Assembly (NCBI RefSeq): GCF_001653135.1
Contig: NZ_BDDS01000002.1
Location: forward strand, 248,001 to 312,000
Source: Pseudoalteromonas neustonica
Lineage (GTDB): Bacteria; Pseudomonadota; Gammaproteobacteria; Enterobacterales; Alteromonadaceae
Length of the DNA: 64,000 nucleotides
Reading direction: 5' to 3'
In this document: piece after piece, positions 28,237 through 36,685 of the stretch
Layout of the letters: each line of letters begins with the position of its first letter
How positions within the stretch are numbered: the stretch's first letter is position 1
The notes under the pieces: model-generated
What the model was told of the DNA's origin: nothing
The model's input: the letters and a program-made list of their open reading frames with translations, nothing else
Database searches by the model: none
Translations under genes and position numbers: made by a program

Positions 28237-28629
28237 CTAAGCGGGAATAGTCGCAATTAACTGCGGGGCTAAAAATATGTCACCAATGGTGCCAGCATCG
28301 CCTTCTTCCATCGCCCAGCCTGCAACATGTATTTGGGTTTCCCCTGAATAATCAGCTAAAACAAAGGCAATGGCTTTGCCGTCAGCGTCAGCAACAATTA
28401 AGTCACCCGCCGCAATATCACCACCAAATTCAACAGGGGCGCTTTGGGTCATTACCACATCAACACGTAAATGGTTGTCCGTGCCTTGCTCTGTTACACC
28501 TGCAAATACGGCGCTGGCATCTGTTGCACCAATCACCTGAAAATCTTCAAGCGCAGACACCGCAACTAATCGGTTAGCAGCAATCGTAGCCACTGCTACA
28601 AAGTTTCTAATAAATCCTGGTTGTGCCAT
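28237..28629 (-). CDS. Capsid cement / decoration protein (DUF2190-like)
   Basis: A 130-residue, small-residue-rich beta protein (FVAVATIAANRLVAVSALED; GDIAAGDLIVADADGKAIA; ending in a GDAGTIGDIFLAPQ turn) typical of the DUF2190 capsid cement family that stabilises expanded heads. It lies between the protease and capsid genes. Confidence 0.8.
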   Translation of the reverse strand: MAQPGFIRNFVAVATIAANRLVAVSALEDFQVIGATDASAVFAGVTEQGTDNHLRVDVVMTQSAPVEFGGDIAAGDLIVADADGKAIAFVLADYSGETQIHVAGWAMEEGDAGTIGDIFLAPQLIATIPA

Positions 28630-28633
28630 GCTC

Positions 28634-29086
28634 TTAGGCCTTTTTAATGTGGTCTAACGCGGCAGTAATACTAATTTCAATGCCTTTGCTAGATTGTGAT
28701 TGTTGAAATTCAAGCGCCTTCGCTGCCAGTGCTTCTGCGCTGTCGTCAGTTACTTCGCCGTCTTTATCGTCTTTACTAAACTCTTGGGTTAAACCTGTTT
28801 GCTCCGGCAAGCCTTTTAAAAAGCCTTCAAACCATGCAGCTGGTTTAAGCGCTTGGCTTTTACCGTCTGCGGCAGCAAACTCAAATGTCGTGTCGCCGTC
28901 ATCCAGTTTGGCCATAAACTCTGCCATGCCGTCGGTATTGGTTAAGCGCGGTGCAGTACCGCCGTTTATTTCGGTATTAATAAAAGTGCTGGCTGCTGCA
29001 ACACGCTGCGCGAATTCAAGCTTTGCATTTTTAGCGTTAGCCGCATCAATCTGGTCTTGCAGCGCCTTTCTTTCTTCTTCATCCAT
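28634..29086 (-). CDS. Internal-start scaffold protein (Mu gpZ-like)
   Basis: Inside the protease gene an ATG at 29086 is preceded by GAGGA at 7-nt spacing, and the protein from there (MDEEERKALQDQIDAANAKN...) is exactly the coiled-coil scaffold part, about 150 residues. Mu makes its scaffold gpZ from an internal start of gene I in the same way. The separate product is inferred from this site. Confidence 0.6.
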   Translation of the reverse strand: MDEEERKALQDQIDAANAKNAKLEFAQRVAAASTFINTEINGGTAPRLTNTDGMAEFMAKLDDGDTTFEFAAADGKSQALKPAAWFEGFLKGLPEQTGLTQEFSKDDKDGEVTDDSAEALAAKALEFQQSQSSKGIEISITAALDHIKKA

Positions 29087-29791
29087 TGCATTGTCCTCAT
29101 CGGTGGGTGGGGTGGCATTGCTGTTATTAATAGCGTCGCCTTTACTAAATTCGGCACCTTCACCCGTATTGGCTTTAGCACGTTCGTGCTCAGCAATAAT
29201 GGTTTCTTCTTTTAACCATTCACCTTCGTAATGTGGCACAACTTTGTCAGCCGCTTCACTGCCAAAACGGTCAGTTAAAAAGCTGCGCAAGTTGCTCATA
29301 AGGCGGGTAAGGGCGTTTGATGTATGCAGCGATATGTTGTCAATATCACCTGCAGCAAATTCTAGGGTAAGTGTGTCGGCGTCATCTGCTTGGCTAAACT
29401 GCCAGGCTAGGCCTTCAACTGCGGGGGCTTTACCGCCTAAATAACCAATGTGGGCAAGTTGGTAGCCATTAGCCACCTTTTCTAATTTAACTGAACGGTT
29501 AGGGTAGCGCTTGCTTTGTACAGCCTGTGCAAATTCAGCACATACGTCTTCAGCTTTAGCAAACAACGAACCGTTTTCGGCTTTTAATTCACTGGCCCAG
29601 CCCCATGCAGGGTCGTCCATTTTTGGGTGGCCAATAACCAGTGGCGCGCTCTTCGGTTTAAAGTTGGTTACAACGCTGCTTAAATCAGCGACGCTAAATG
29701 TGTGCTCAACGCCTTTAGCGTCGGTTTGGGTACCTGCTTTAAAAACTTCAAACCAATCAAATTGGGTGTTTGGGGTTGTTTTTTTTGCCAT
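28634..29791 (-). CDS. Head maturation protease / scaffold (Mu gpI-like)
   Basis: A 385-residue protein. The N-terminal half (DWFEVFKAGTQTDAKGVEHT; APLVIGHPKMDDPAWGWASE; SKRYPNRSVKLEKVANGYQL; AHIGYLGGKAPAVEGL) is the Mu gpI-type protease, including its conserved histidine and serine regions. The C-terminal part from about residue 236 is a charged coiled coil, the scaffold. It is the first gene of the leftward capsid/tail operon. In Mu-like phages it should directly follow the minor head gene F, which here ends 22.5 kb away at 52327 on the other strand. Confidence 0.85.
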   Translation of the reverse strand: MAKKTTPNTQFDWFEVFKAGTQTDAKGVEHTFSVADLSSVVTNFKPKSAPLVIGHPKMDDPAWGWASELKAENGSLFAKAEDVCAEFAQAVQSKRYPNRSVKLEKVANGYQLAHIGYLGGKAPAVEGLAWQFSQADDADTLTLEFAAGDIDNISLHTSNALTRLMSNLRSFLTDRFGSEAADKVVPHYEGEWLKEETIIAEHERAKANTGEGAEFSKGDAINNSNATPPTDEDNAMDEEERKALQDQIDAANAKNAKLEFAQRVAAASTFINTEINGGTAPRLTNTDGMAEFMAKLDDGDTTFEFAAADGKSQALKPAAWFEGFLKGLPEQTGLTQEFSKDDKDGEVTDDSAEALAAKALEFQQSQSSKGIEISITAALDHIKKA

Positions 29792-29828
29792 GTTCCAAGT
29801 GCCAATAAACTAACTAAGTGGCACCCAG

Positions 29829-29840
29829 TGTAAGGGGGGA
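29829..29840. repeat. Internal copy of the prophage terminus at the architecture breakpoint
   Basis: TGTAAGGGG at 29829-29837 is the exact inverse of CCCCTTACA, the terminal nine bases of the prophage at 52680-52688. It sits in the short gap where the Mu-like gene order is broken, upstream of the protease gene. Inverting 29829-52688 would place F directly before the protease and put TGTAAGGGGGGAG at the phage end. Confidence 0.65.
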
Positions 29841-29952
29841 GTTACTATTGAGCCGCAGGAAAAGGCTTTACATATAATACTCTTAATTGATTATTAAAGT
29901 ATAACTCCTAAAATTAAACTGTTTAAAGCAATAATTTAATGTTAAGACTGAA

Positions 29953-30753
29953 TTATTTTTTAGGGTAATAAGTTTCAAAGAAATTTCTCTCTGCAGTTGA
30001 AAGGTAATCTAAAATTTCATTTGTGTTTGTAGTACCTTGAAATTTAAATAACTCTTGATAAACATGAAAGTATGATTTAACCATATTTTTGAAGCTCTCT
30101 TTATTATTGACTGCTCGTGTAGGTTTGAACCCTTCGATCTCAAAATTTGAAAAGTATGGACCGTTATATGCGTCTATTACATACTTATTAAAAGAAAGAA
30201 ACTCCTTACTTAACTCATCAACTAACTCATCAACTACGGATTTAGGAATATTGAAATCTGAATTACTTATAGTTGAATTGGTAAAAATTCTTCTGTAAGC
30301 CAATTGTGCTGAAAGATCAATTTTAAACGTTCCTTTTTTTAATACTTCGTCCTTGTTGTCAATTTCTTTTGTGTATTCACTGAAATATGCAAAATGTGAA
30401 AAATATATATTAGCAGAGTTATTTTGTTCAATTAATTGGTTACTTTTTGCTTTTTGCTTAGAGGAATGAAATCGGTTAAACATAACCCCGAAGGTAAGAG
30501 GGACTGCAAGTGCGGCAATTGGAAATGCATAAAATTTAGCAAATCCGTTCAATGTTGTTGAGTTTATCAAGAAGCTTTTGCTAAAACTATATACACCAGC
30601 GTTGTATAAATCCCAAGTTATGGCTATGAATAAAAGTAGAATTATAAGAAGGGGGTAACCAACCCAACGCCTAAATGCTTTATTTTCATGTAAGCCAACA
30701 CTTTCTTCAACAGGCATGCACTCATTGAACCATTCAACAAACCTTTTTATCAT
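29953..30753 (-). CDS. Membrane protein, paralogue 1 of a tandem pair (unknown, possible exclusion)
   Basis: A 266-residue protein with two transmembrane helices (about 30-50 and 75-95) and a soluble C-terminal domain. It shares a pattern with the next gene: ES..LH.N.AF before helix 1, FYAFPIAALAVP in helix 2, then NRFHSSKQ, a Y.S.F..Y..E stretch and KFQG near the end. No known domain was recognised. A+T-rich composition sets it apart from head genes. It lies alone or in a pair at the edge of the immunity region, so superinfection exclusion or anti-phage defence is a reasonable guess. Confidence 0.6.
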   Translation of the reverse strand: MIKRFVEWFNECMPVEESVGLHENKAFRRWVGYPLLIILLLFIAITWDLYNAGVYSFSKSFLINSTTLNGFAKFYAFPIAALAVPLTFGVMFNRFHSSKQKAKSNQLIEQNNSANIYFSHFAYFSEYTKEIDNKDEVLKKGTFKIDLSAQLAYRRIFTNSTISNSDFNIPKSVVDELVDELSKEFLSFNKYVIDAYNGPYFSNFEIEGFKPTRAVNNKESFKNMVKSYFHVYQELFKFQGTTNTNEILDYLSTAERNFFETYYPKK

Positions 30754-30832
30754 TTAATTTTATTCCTTAAAATTTATAAATCCACATACTGATGTTTTTG
30801 TCAGGCGATTAAGTCAATATAAAGTTGTATTT

Positions 30833-31726
30833 TTAAAACTCATCATGCTCACCATCCATTCCTTCGTAAACTTCTTTTTTAATCCTTACTTCTTTCGGGT
30901 ATTTGGAAGTGCAACGTTCATGGAACTCTAGACTTATTTTCTCCATTTTAATGGTTAAGTCGTGTAGTTGTTTTTTATTCAACCTATTTCCTTGAAATGA
31001 ATATATCTTGATTAGAATAGGCTCTATTTTTTCAACCCAATCTATAAATGTATTATTAAAAAGCTTATTTCTTTCTTCTTTTCTATTACCGAATTTAAAT
31101 TCATTTTCAAACTCATCAATTACTTTTAAAGATTCTATGTTTAATTTTTGAAATGATACATCTTTGTCCAAACTCAAAATTTTACGTATAACGTGCTGAT
31201 ATTTATAAACAAGATCATAGCTCGGGTTTGCATCAAATTTCAATAAACTAGACTCTGTATAAAGGTGAAGGTATAAGGTTCTAGCGTCAATTGATATTTT
31301 AAAGGTTTCTTTTAATTCCAAACAATATGCTTCAAAGAAACTATAGTGGTCAAAGTAATTTTTAAGATGTGTTTGTTGAACTGTTTGCTTAGATGCGTGA
31401 AAACGGGCAACCATCACACTCAAAAGTATAGATATCGGTAAAAGGCCAATCGGGAACTTGTAGTAATTTATAAAAGAGTCTAAATGAGCGGCCGTCAGCC
31501 CAAAGTCAAAACTATTATTAATTACTAACTCTTTAGTTAAATTTAACCCTAAAAAGAGTGCAAAGATGACAGGAGCAAATAAAGCAAACCAAAATGAATG
31601 ATTTTTGTGTAACGATCTACTTTCATCGATAGAAAAGCATTTAACTAAGAAACTTAGAATCTTATTAACTATTTCCACATCAGGTCCATTGAAATTTATT
31701 TGTAAACTACTATATTCAAAAAACAC
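30833..31726 (-). CDS. Membrane protein, paralogue 2 of a tandem pair (unknown, possible exclusion)
   Basis: A 297-residue protein with two transmembrane helices (about 48-68 and 92-112). It shares SLHKNHSF, NYYKFPIGLLPI, ARFHASKQ, the Y.SFFEAYCLE region and YSFQGN with the gene downstream, so the two arose by duplication and have diverged strongly. The soluble C-terminal half is helical and charged. The 80-bp spacing suggests one transcript. Function unknown. Confidence 0.6.
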   Translation of the reverse strand: MFFEYSSLQINFNGPDVEIVNKILSFLVKCFSIDESRSLHKNHSFWFALFAPVIFALFLGLNLTKELVINNSFDFGLTAAHLDSFINYYKFPIGLLPISILLSVMVARFHASKQTVQQTHLKNYFDHYSFFEAYCLELKETFKISIDARTLYLHLYTESSLLKFDANPSYDLVYKYQHVIRKILSLDKDVSFQKLNIESLKVIDEFENEFKFGNRKEERNKLFNNTFIDWVEKIEPILIKIYSFQGNRLNKKQLHDLTIKMEKISLEFHERCTSKYPKEVRIKKEVYEGMDGEHDEF

Positions 31727-31746
31727 TAAAACACCAAGGACTGGTT

Positions 31747-32121
31747 ATGAATAAACAAGCTCACCTTAAAACATTCAACAAACTACTTTGGCTTATCGTA
31801 GCAGCCATCGTTTTGTACTGTATTGGTATAGCTGCCTATGTCTATAACAACAACCCAGATAAATACCTATCATCAAACCCCGGTGAGGCAATGTCGCAAT
31901 TATATGCAGCACTTACCAATAAATTAGAATCAACCCCAAGCAAAGACTTTTCAGATGCCGTTAACCAGGCTTATGACGATCACATTATTACTGAGTCTGA
32001 ATACATTCGGCTAACGCTTAATAACAACCTTACTATGTCTAACGATCTAAATTTAGAGTTCAAGCCAACCAAACAACAATTTCATAAAACATGGCTTAAC
32101 CACCAAAACGCAAAACCATAA
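31747..32121 (+). CDS. Single-pass membrane protein, hypothetical
   Basis: A 124-residue protein with one transmembrane helix (LLWLIVAAIVLYCIGIAAYV, about residues 13-32) and a soluble, presumably periplasmic, C-terminal domain. AAGGA precedes the ATG. It is divergent from the tandem membrane pair with only 20 bp between starts, so their promoters overlap. No domain recognised. Confidence 0.6.
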   Translation: MNKQAHLKTFNKLLWLIVAAIVLYCIGIAAYVYNNNPDKYLSSNPGEAMSQLYAALTNKLESTPSKDFSDAVNQAYDDHIITESEYIRLTLNNNLTMSNDLNLEFKPTKQQFHKTWLNHQNAKP

Positions 32122-32379
32122 CTTTAAATCCAAGTTAAACCATGTTTAAACTGCGTTTAAATTCGACCGTGTGTGTTTAAACGATATTTAGCAAAGGCAA
32201 TATAGTCACAAAGTAATGTTAGTTGCTTAAAATCGCATATATGGACAGTTTATATTTTATTGATATTTTACATTGTTATCATACCTATGATAGAAACAGT
32301 AAAGGCAAATCTTATTCTATAATTCTTTAGATTGGCTAACTAAACGCTTAACACGTAAATTCATTAATAAGGCCGTACT
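32122..32379. promoter_or_regulatory. Non-coding region with a cluster of GTTTAAAC-type repeats
   Basis: Within 32135-32200 the motif recurs: GTTAAACCATGTTTAAAC, TGCGTTTAAATTCGACC and GTGTTTAAACGATATT. The rest is A+T-rich with no reading frame. The same motif recurs at both prophage termini and after gene B, so it may be a binding site for a phage protein. Confidence 0.45.
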
Positions 32380-32634
32380 ATGACATATAATCTCCCCTCT
32401 CTTGATATGCAAAATAAGTTACAAGAAATAGCTGAATCACGCGCTAGAAATTTAGAAAAAGAAGTGAAACGTGACACAGGAAAGGAATATAGTTGTTCGC
32501 CTTCTGTTTCTTTCACAAGTAAAACTGAAGCAACAATAACCATCACTACACTAGAAACTGGAATTTCATGTTCTGCTCTTTATGAAATAACAAATGATGA
32601 TAGATGGTATTGTCGTCATGACTGGAACGACTAG
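32380..32634 (+). CDS. Small hypothetical protein
   Basis: An 84-residue soluble protein with a charged helix (ESRARNLEKEVKRDTGK) and a C-terminal beta part containing three cysteines. It stands alone on the plus strand between the repeat cluster and a bidirectional terminator. Unknown function. Confidence 0.5.
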   Translation: MTYNLPSLDMQNKLQEIAESRARNLEKEVKRDTGKEYSCSPSVSFTSKTEATITITTLETGISCSALYEITNDDRWYCRHDWND

Positions 32635-32640
32635 CATACA

Positions 32641-32668
32641 AAAAAGCCCCTAACTAGGGGCTTTATCA
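32641..32668. terminator. Bidirectional terminator between convergent genes
   Basis: AAAAAAGCCCC/GGGGCTTT: stem GCCCC/GGGGC with a short loop, six A on the left and TTT on the right, so it can act on both strands. It separates the plus-strand gene ending at 32634 from the minus-strand gene ending at 32666. Confidence 0.75.
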
Positions 32669-33223
32669 TATATTCATATTAAGGCGTTCGCACAAGTAGT
32701 ACATTCCAAAGAGCAACAACACAAGTAACTGCCAAAATAACAATAAAAAAACACCAACAAATAACCATTGTCCATACAAAGCAATGGTTGCAGGCAAAGT
32801 AACTACCATTGCTACCTTTACAAAGATCACTAAAAAAATACTTAGCACCGTTAAATAAGCAAATAGCCTCAATAAAAAATCACGACGTGTAAGCTGACTA
32901 TTTTCAATTTTAGTATTGCCAACTTTAATGGTAATAGTAGGGCCTTCAATCATTTCTTGATCTATAACAGGGCGGTTAAAGGTTGCAATTGCTGCAAGCG
33001 CAGCAATTAAAAAACCGGGTAGGCCAGTTATAAATCCAGCGAGTTGATCTATTAACCCATCTTTAGTCGCAATAGTGGCAACATCAAAACATACAAACAG
33101 TAATGCTGCACTTAGCAAGGCAAGCACGAATGGTATACGCCAGTTATAAATTTTTCCAGCGGGGTGGTGCAATAATAAATAAGATATTGGCCTAGTTAGC
33201 TGGTAAACAATATTTGATGTCAT
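32666..33223 (-). CDS. Four-helix membrane protein, last gene of the repressor-linked operon
   Basis: A 185-residue protein with four hydrophobic helices (about 28-48, 60-85, 118-140 and 145-170). It starts 4 bp inside the previous gene, so the two are translationally coupled. No family recognised. A membrane protein coupled to a cytosolic protein in a lysogen-expressed operon recalls two-gene defence systems such as Kiwa, but the partner is not recognisably DUF4868 and the order is reversed, so I do not call it Kiwa. Confidence 0.6.
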   Translation of the reverse strand: MTSNIVYQLTRPISYLLLHHPAGKIYNWRIPFVLALLSAALLFVCFDVATIATKDGLIDQLAGFITGLPGFLIAALAAIATFNRPVIDQEMIEGPTITIKVGNTKIENSQLTRRDFLLRLFAYLTVLSIFLVIFVKVAMVVTLPATIALYGQWLFVGVFLLLFWQLLVLLLFGMYYLCERLNMNI

Positions 33224-34221
33224 ATGTGCTCGAGCATTTTCTTAATAATGGGTTTGTGTATTAGATCAACAGACGTAGTTAAAGGTTCCGAAAAATCACT
33301 AATCTTTACTTTTTTAACATACTTCTCAGAGTTAACTAACATACCTGTATCAACATCTATATTAGCCGTATGTGATGCGTCCGTCTCATCTTTAAACGAA
33401 ACTTTAAGCTCCTGCATGCCTAAGTCTTTTGCTACACCACGTCTAAATTTAGAAAGCCATTTATGATTACCCCCGGCTTTTAAAAGAGCTACTTTATCAA
33501 TTTTTACTGGTATTTGTACTTCTCTAAGCTGGCTGTGCTTTTGCACATCATAACCTTCGACTTTACTCATTTCCCCAGTAATCAGCTTTATATCGTTAAA
33601 CTCACCATTATCTACATCATTTTTAAATTGGTCTGACGCATGCCCATTAAAGTGGCATTTAAAGTAAGTTCTTATCGTTTTAGGCTTACCTTTTTCGTCC
33701 AAAATATTTTGCGGGTGTTTAATCTTAAACTCGTCTTCGTACTCACGTGCAACACGTTTCAACACTTCATTTAAATAGCGAGCAATGAGCTTGACGGGCA
33801 AATTAGGGGTTTGTTCATATAAGGCTAAATAAACGGTACTTTCCTGTTTAGATCCTTTAAAAATAACATGGCTAGAGAACTCAGTTCCGACATCATCGGT
33901 TTTGCTGTTTACTTTACGCGTGCTAGCTGCACCACCAATTTGACGGTGCACTTCATCAGCTAAAGACGTATCAACAATGTTTATCAATAGCTGCCATGTG
34001 GTAGTACTTCTATTATATTTCATATCTGCTATATAGAGCTCTTTCGGCTCTTTCGTACCTATCCTAACGTTAACAAGGTTTTTTTCACGTAAGGCGACAA
34101 CTTTCTTCATCAGCTCATCTAGGGTAAGTTGGTTCGTTAACCCTGTTATGTGTGGCGTATAAGTTTTAGTGTATAAATTAAGATCTAAAAATAAGATATT
34201 GCGTTCATTTCTTTTTGCCAT
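33220..34221 (-). CDS. Unrecognised 333-residue cytosolic protein of the repressor-linked operon
   Basis: Soluble protein with mixed alpha-beta pattern. Distinctive stretches are NILFLDLNLYTKTYTPHITG at the N-terminus, KEPKELYIADMKYNRSTTTW, and VKLIARYLNEVLKRVAREYE before a KTIRTYFKCHFNGHASDQFK segment. I do not recognise the family. It lies 9 bp after the preceding gene and overlaps the membrane-protein gene by 4 bp. The tight coupling with a membrane protein suggests a sensor/effector pair. Confidence 0.6.
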   Translation of the reverse strand: MAKRNERNILFLDLNLYTKTYTPHITGLTNQLTLDELMKKVVALREKNLVNVRIGTKEPKELYIADMKYNRSTTTWQLLINIVDTSLADEVHRQIGGAASTRKVNSKTDDVGTEFSSHVIFKGSKQESTVYLALYEQTPNLPVKLIARYLNEVLKRVAREYEDEFKIKHPQNILDEKGKPKTIRTYFKCHFNGHASDQFKNDVDNGEFNDIKLITGEMSKVEGYDVQKHSQLREVQIPVKIDKVALLKAGGNHKWLSKFRRGVAKDLGMQELKVSFKDETDASHTANIDVDTGMLVNSEKYVKKVKISDFSEPLTTSVDLIHKPIIKKMLEHI

Positions 34222-34230
34222 AGTTCCAAC

Positions 34231-35289
34231 CTATTTCTTTATTAATTTATTATAGATCTTAAACAGATCGATTGATGCATTATCATTTTTACCAATCTTC
34301 TGCACTTTATTTATTGCTAAAATCCCACCAAAAACCTCAAACTTGTTTTCATCCTTCAAGCTATTGATAAGCAAAAGTTCTGAGTCTTTTTCGCTAATTT
34401 TATTCATTAGGCTTGTATTAGTTGCTTGATAGCTTGCGATCACATAGTCCTTCAATTGCACTTGCGTTTGTAAATGTTGCACTTGCATTTTCACTGCTTG
34501 ATATGCATGTAATTCTTGTGGTGTTAGGTTTGATTCTGGAGGTAATAATTCAGCATAAGGGAGCGATAGATACTGATAAAATAGCTTTTCTATTTCAGTG
34601 AGTAATTCAGGGCATTCGTTTGGAGAGACTATAAGCTGAGTTTGGTTTTTTCTTTGATTTGTTGAAACATTAGCATCTATGCCTAAGTTCTGTAGGAATT
34701 CACCAAACCATATTAAATATTGAGAACAAATGTTTTTATATTCCGCAGGAAACTCAAAAATCTTTATGAAAACATCATCTTTTGACTGTTCTATTAAAAT
34801 TTTATGAGCCTCTAACGAGCAATTTTCTATGTGATTAAGTGCTTTTGTTACATCCAATAACATTATTCGATTTTGATATTTTAACCTGTCTACCTCAATA
34901 TCTAAGTCTACTTCTGAATAGTCATATGTGGTTACTTTAAATGGACCTTCTAAAAGAAGCTTTTCAAAAACTAAATTAAACTGTTTAAAAGAGTAGTAGT
35001 TTGCCCAATTTTGTAGTTCATGTTTAACACGAAAGCCTAAATGATATTCGGTAATACTCAAGTCTATAGATGCCCCATTTATTTTTGTATAATCTTCCTT
35101 GTTATAAATAAAATCTAATGGAATTTCAATATATTGTAACTTTAAAAGTTCATTAATCTCATCGTTATCTAGTTCAAAATCGTTGCGTAATGTATAAGAA
35201 TAATCGGTGTTTTTTTCGAAGAATGTAATTTCCTCACCATTAATTAGGAATGAAATCCCATCATCAGTTTCTTTAAACTCTATTGTCAT
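34231..35289 (-). CDS. Unrecognised 352-residue protein of the repressor-linked operon
   Basis: A soluble protein with an N-terminal beta-rich part (MTIEFKETDDGISFLINGEE), a middle alpha-beta domain (FEFPAEYKNICSQYLIWFGE; QTQLIVSPNECPELLTEIEK) and a C-terminal coiled coil (about 265-310, HAYQAVKMQVQHLQTQVQLK). The middle domain looks like a compact adaptor-type fold, but I cannot name it. It overlaps the lipoprotein gene by 17 bp. Composition is very A+T-rich. Confidence 0.6.
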   Translation of the reverse strand: MTIEFKETDDGISFLINGEEITFFEKNTDYSYTLRNDFELDNDEINELLKLQYIEIPLDFIYNKEDYTKINGASIDLSITEYHLGFRVKHELQNWANYYSFKQFNLVFEKLLLEGPFKVTTYDYSEVDLDIEVDRLKYQNRIMLLDVTKALNHIENCSLEAHKILIEQSKDDVFIKIFEFPAEYKNICSQYLIWFGEFLQNLGIDANVSTNQRKNQTQLIVSPNECPELLTEIEKLFYQYLSLPYAELLPPESNLTPQELHAYQAVKMQVQHLQTQVQLKDYVIASYQATNTSLMNKISEKDSELLLINSLKDENKFEVFGGILAINKVQKIGKNDNASIDLFKIYNKLIKK

Positions 35290-35803
35290 TTTTCACCCCC
35301 CGATAATATTTATTACTAAACCTCACCACAATGGGCGTTCCGTCTTGCTCACAGGTAACACTAATCTTTAATTTTTCTTGATGATCATGGTAAGTGGCTA
35401 AGTGAGTCATCCGTGTATTCATCTCTAAATCAGCAAGATTTACGGCCACTGCATCTAACATAACAATAGGGTCAAATGATTGGCTTTGATTACAAGGCGC
35501 TGTTTCCAGCATATACACCTCAGAGTAACTAATCACACCATCTGTTACGTCATAGCGTATAAGATGCTCATTAGTTTCAATTTCTATATTACCGGCGGCA
35601 TTGGGTTTAACGCCTAAAATTTCACTTACTTTAGCAACGTCAAACCCATGATATTTATAAGGCCGCGTAAATTTCGATCCAACAAAAGCAACAGGTGGAG
35701 GAGTCGGCGCTACAGCAACAGGTACTGGTTTTCGCTTTTTATCTTCATGCCCACACCCAACCAATGCTGTAAAAACAGCAGCAACTATAAAAATATTTTT
35801 CAT
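35273..35803 (-). CDS. Prophage lipoprotein, probable surface-exclusion factor
   Basis: A 176-residue protein with a type II signal peptide and a lipobox (FTALVGCG, Cys at residue 17), followed by a Pro-rich linker and a beta-rich domain. It lies 24 bp downstream of the repressor gene on the same strand, so it is probably expressed in the lysogen. Phage lipoproteins in this setting commonly block adsorption or DNA entry of related phages. That role is inferred from position and localisation. Confidence 0.65.
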   Translation of the reverse strand: MKNIFIVAAVFTALVGCGHEDKKRKPVPVAVAPTPPPVAFVGSKFTRPYKYHGFDVAKVSEILGVKPNAAGNIEIETNEHLIRYDVTDGVISYSEVYMLETAPCNQSQSFDPIVMLDAVAVNLADLEMNTRMTHLATYHDHQEKLKISVTCEQDGTPIVVRFSNKYYRGVKNDNRV

Positions 35804-35827
35804 ATAAATCCCTTTACTATTTTATTA

Positions 35828-36511
35828 TCAATCCACTTTACGTGCTCGTTGTAGCACGCGTTCTACACGGCCAAGCACGCTAAAGCGCCCAGCGCTAATA
35901 TCATCCGCCTCAACAAAAAAGCCAGAGTATGCGTTGTTGTCGCTGGTGATGTTATAGCCCTTACTTTTAAAGTCGTACTGTATACGTTTTACAAAAATCT
36001 CATCATCAAACCTCAGTACGCATACACCTTCACGTGCATCTGCAGGATCATCAATTAGCGATACCAAGGTTAAATCACCATCACACAAAGTGTGTTCCAT
36101 ACTATCGCCGCGTACAGGTACCACAGTTAATTTTTTATTATGTAAGTTATTTTGTTGCAGCCAACGGGTTGAAAGCTCAAAACGAGCAATAGGGTGCTCA
36201 GCAATAACTAAAGCACCTCCCCCCGCACTGGCCGCTAAGTCATATTGTGGCACCGCAGTTAAATCTGCGTGGCTGGTTTGCAGCGCTGTGATTTGTGTTG
36301 ATGCTGCGGTGACTGGTAATGAATCACTTTTACAACCAGTAACCACATAATTGATATCAAATCCTAGCTTTGCAAGTTCAGACAATTTATCGGATGGGAT
36401 TGGTTTACCAGCTTCCCATCGGATATATGTTCCCTTAGAAACCTCAATAGCTTCAAATACGTCTTTTTGATTTAAACCTAAAGATTCTCTTTCTTCTCTT
36501 AGTGGGTTCAA
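35828..36511 (-). CDS. CI-like prophage repressor (HTH plus S24 autocleavage domain)
   Basis: A 227-residue protein. Residues 4-58 form an XRE-type helix-turn-helix (LGLNQKDVFEAIEVSKGTYI). Residues 125-220 form a LexA/S24 peptidase domain with the nucleophile serine in RGDSM (about S137) and the general-base lysine in EIFVKRIQ (about K175). A likely cleavage site AG lies at about 96-97 (AASAGGG). RecA-stimulated self-cleavage would connect prophage induction with the SOS response, unlike Mu's own repressor. It is divergent from the ner-like gene over a region with repeated AACCTA motifs. Confidence 0.92.
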   Translation of the reverse strand: MNPLREERESLGLNQKDVFEAIEVSKGTYIRWEAGKPIPSDKLSELAKLGFDINYVVTGCKSDSLPVTAASTQITALQTSHADLTAVPQYDLAASAGGGALVIAEHPIARFELSTRWLQQNNLHNKKLTVVPVRGDSMEHTLCDGDLTLVSLIDDPADAREGVCVLRFDDEIFVKRIQYDFKSKGYNITSDNNAYSGFFVEADDISAGRFSVLGRVERVLQRARKVD

Positions 36512-36685
36512 TTATTTAAACCTATTTTAAATCAACAACCTAACTTTTAGGTTGAAAATATTGATCCTTAGTGCATTGACAGGGTTAATAAATTAAACCT
36601 ATACTCACCACACATTAACAAAAACATTCTCTTTAAATCTCGCCAAAGAACTGAAAAGAGAATGTAAACCAAAAGGTACTTTACA
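36512..36685. promoter_or_regulatory. Divergent operator/promoter region between repressor and ner-like gene
   Basis: Repeated AACCTA elements occur here: TTAAACCTAT near 36513-36524, AACCTAACTTTTAGGTT (inverted pair) near 36539-36555, and TTAAACCTAT near 36594. Similar sequence recurs inside the ner-like gene (36764). This is the expected genetic switch, with operators for the CI-like and Ner-like proteins. Confidence 0.65.

Noticed and set aside
32666..34221. Kiwa-type defence pair
   Set aside because: A four-helix membrane protein next to a cytosolic protein fits in outline, but the partner is not recognisably DUF4868 and the gene order is reversed.
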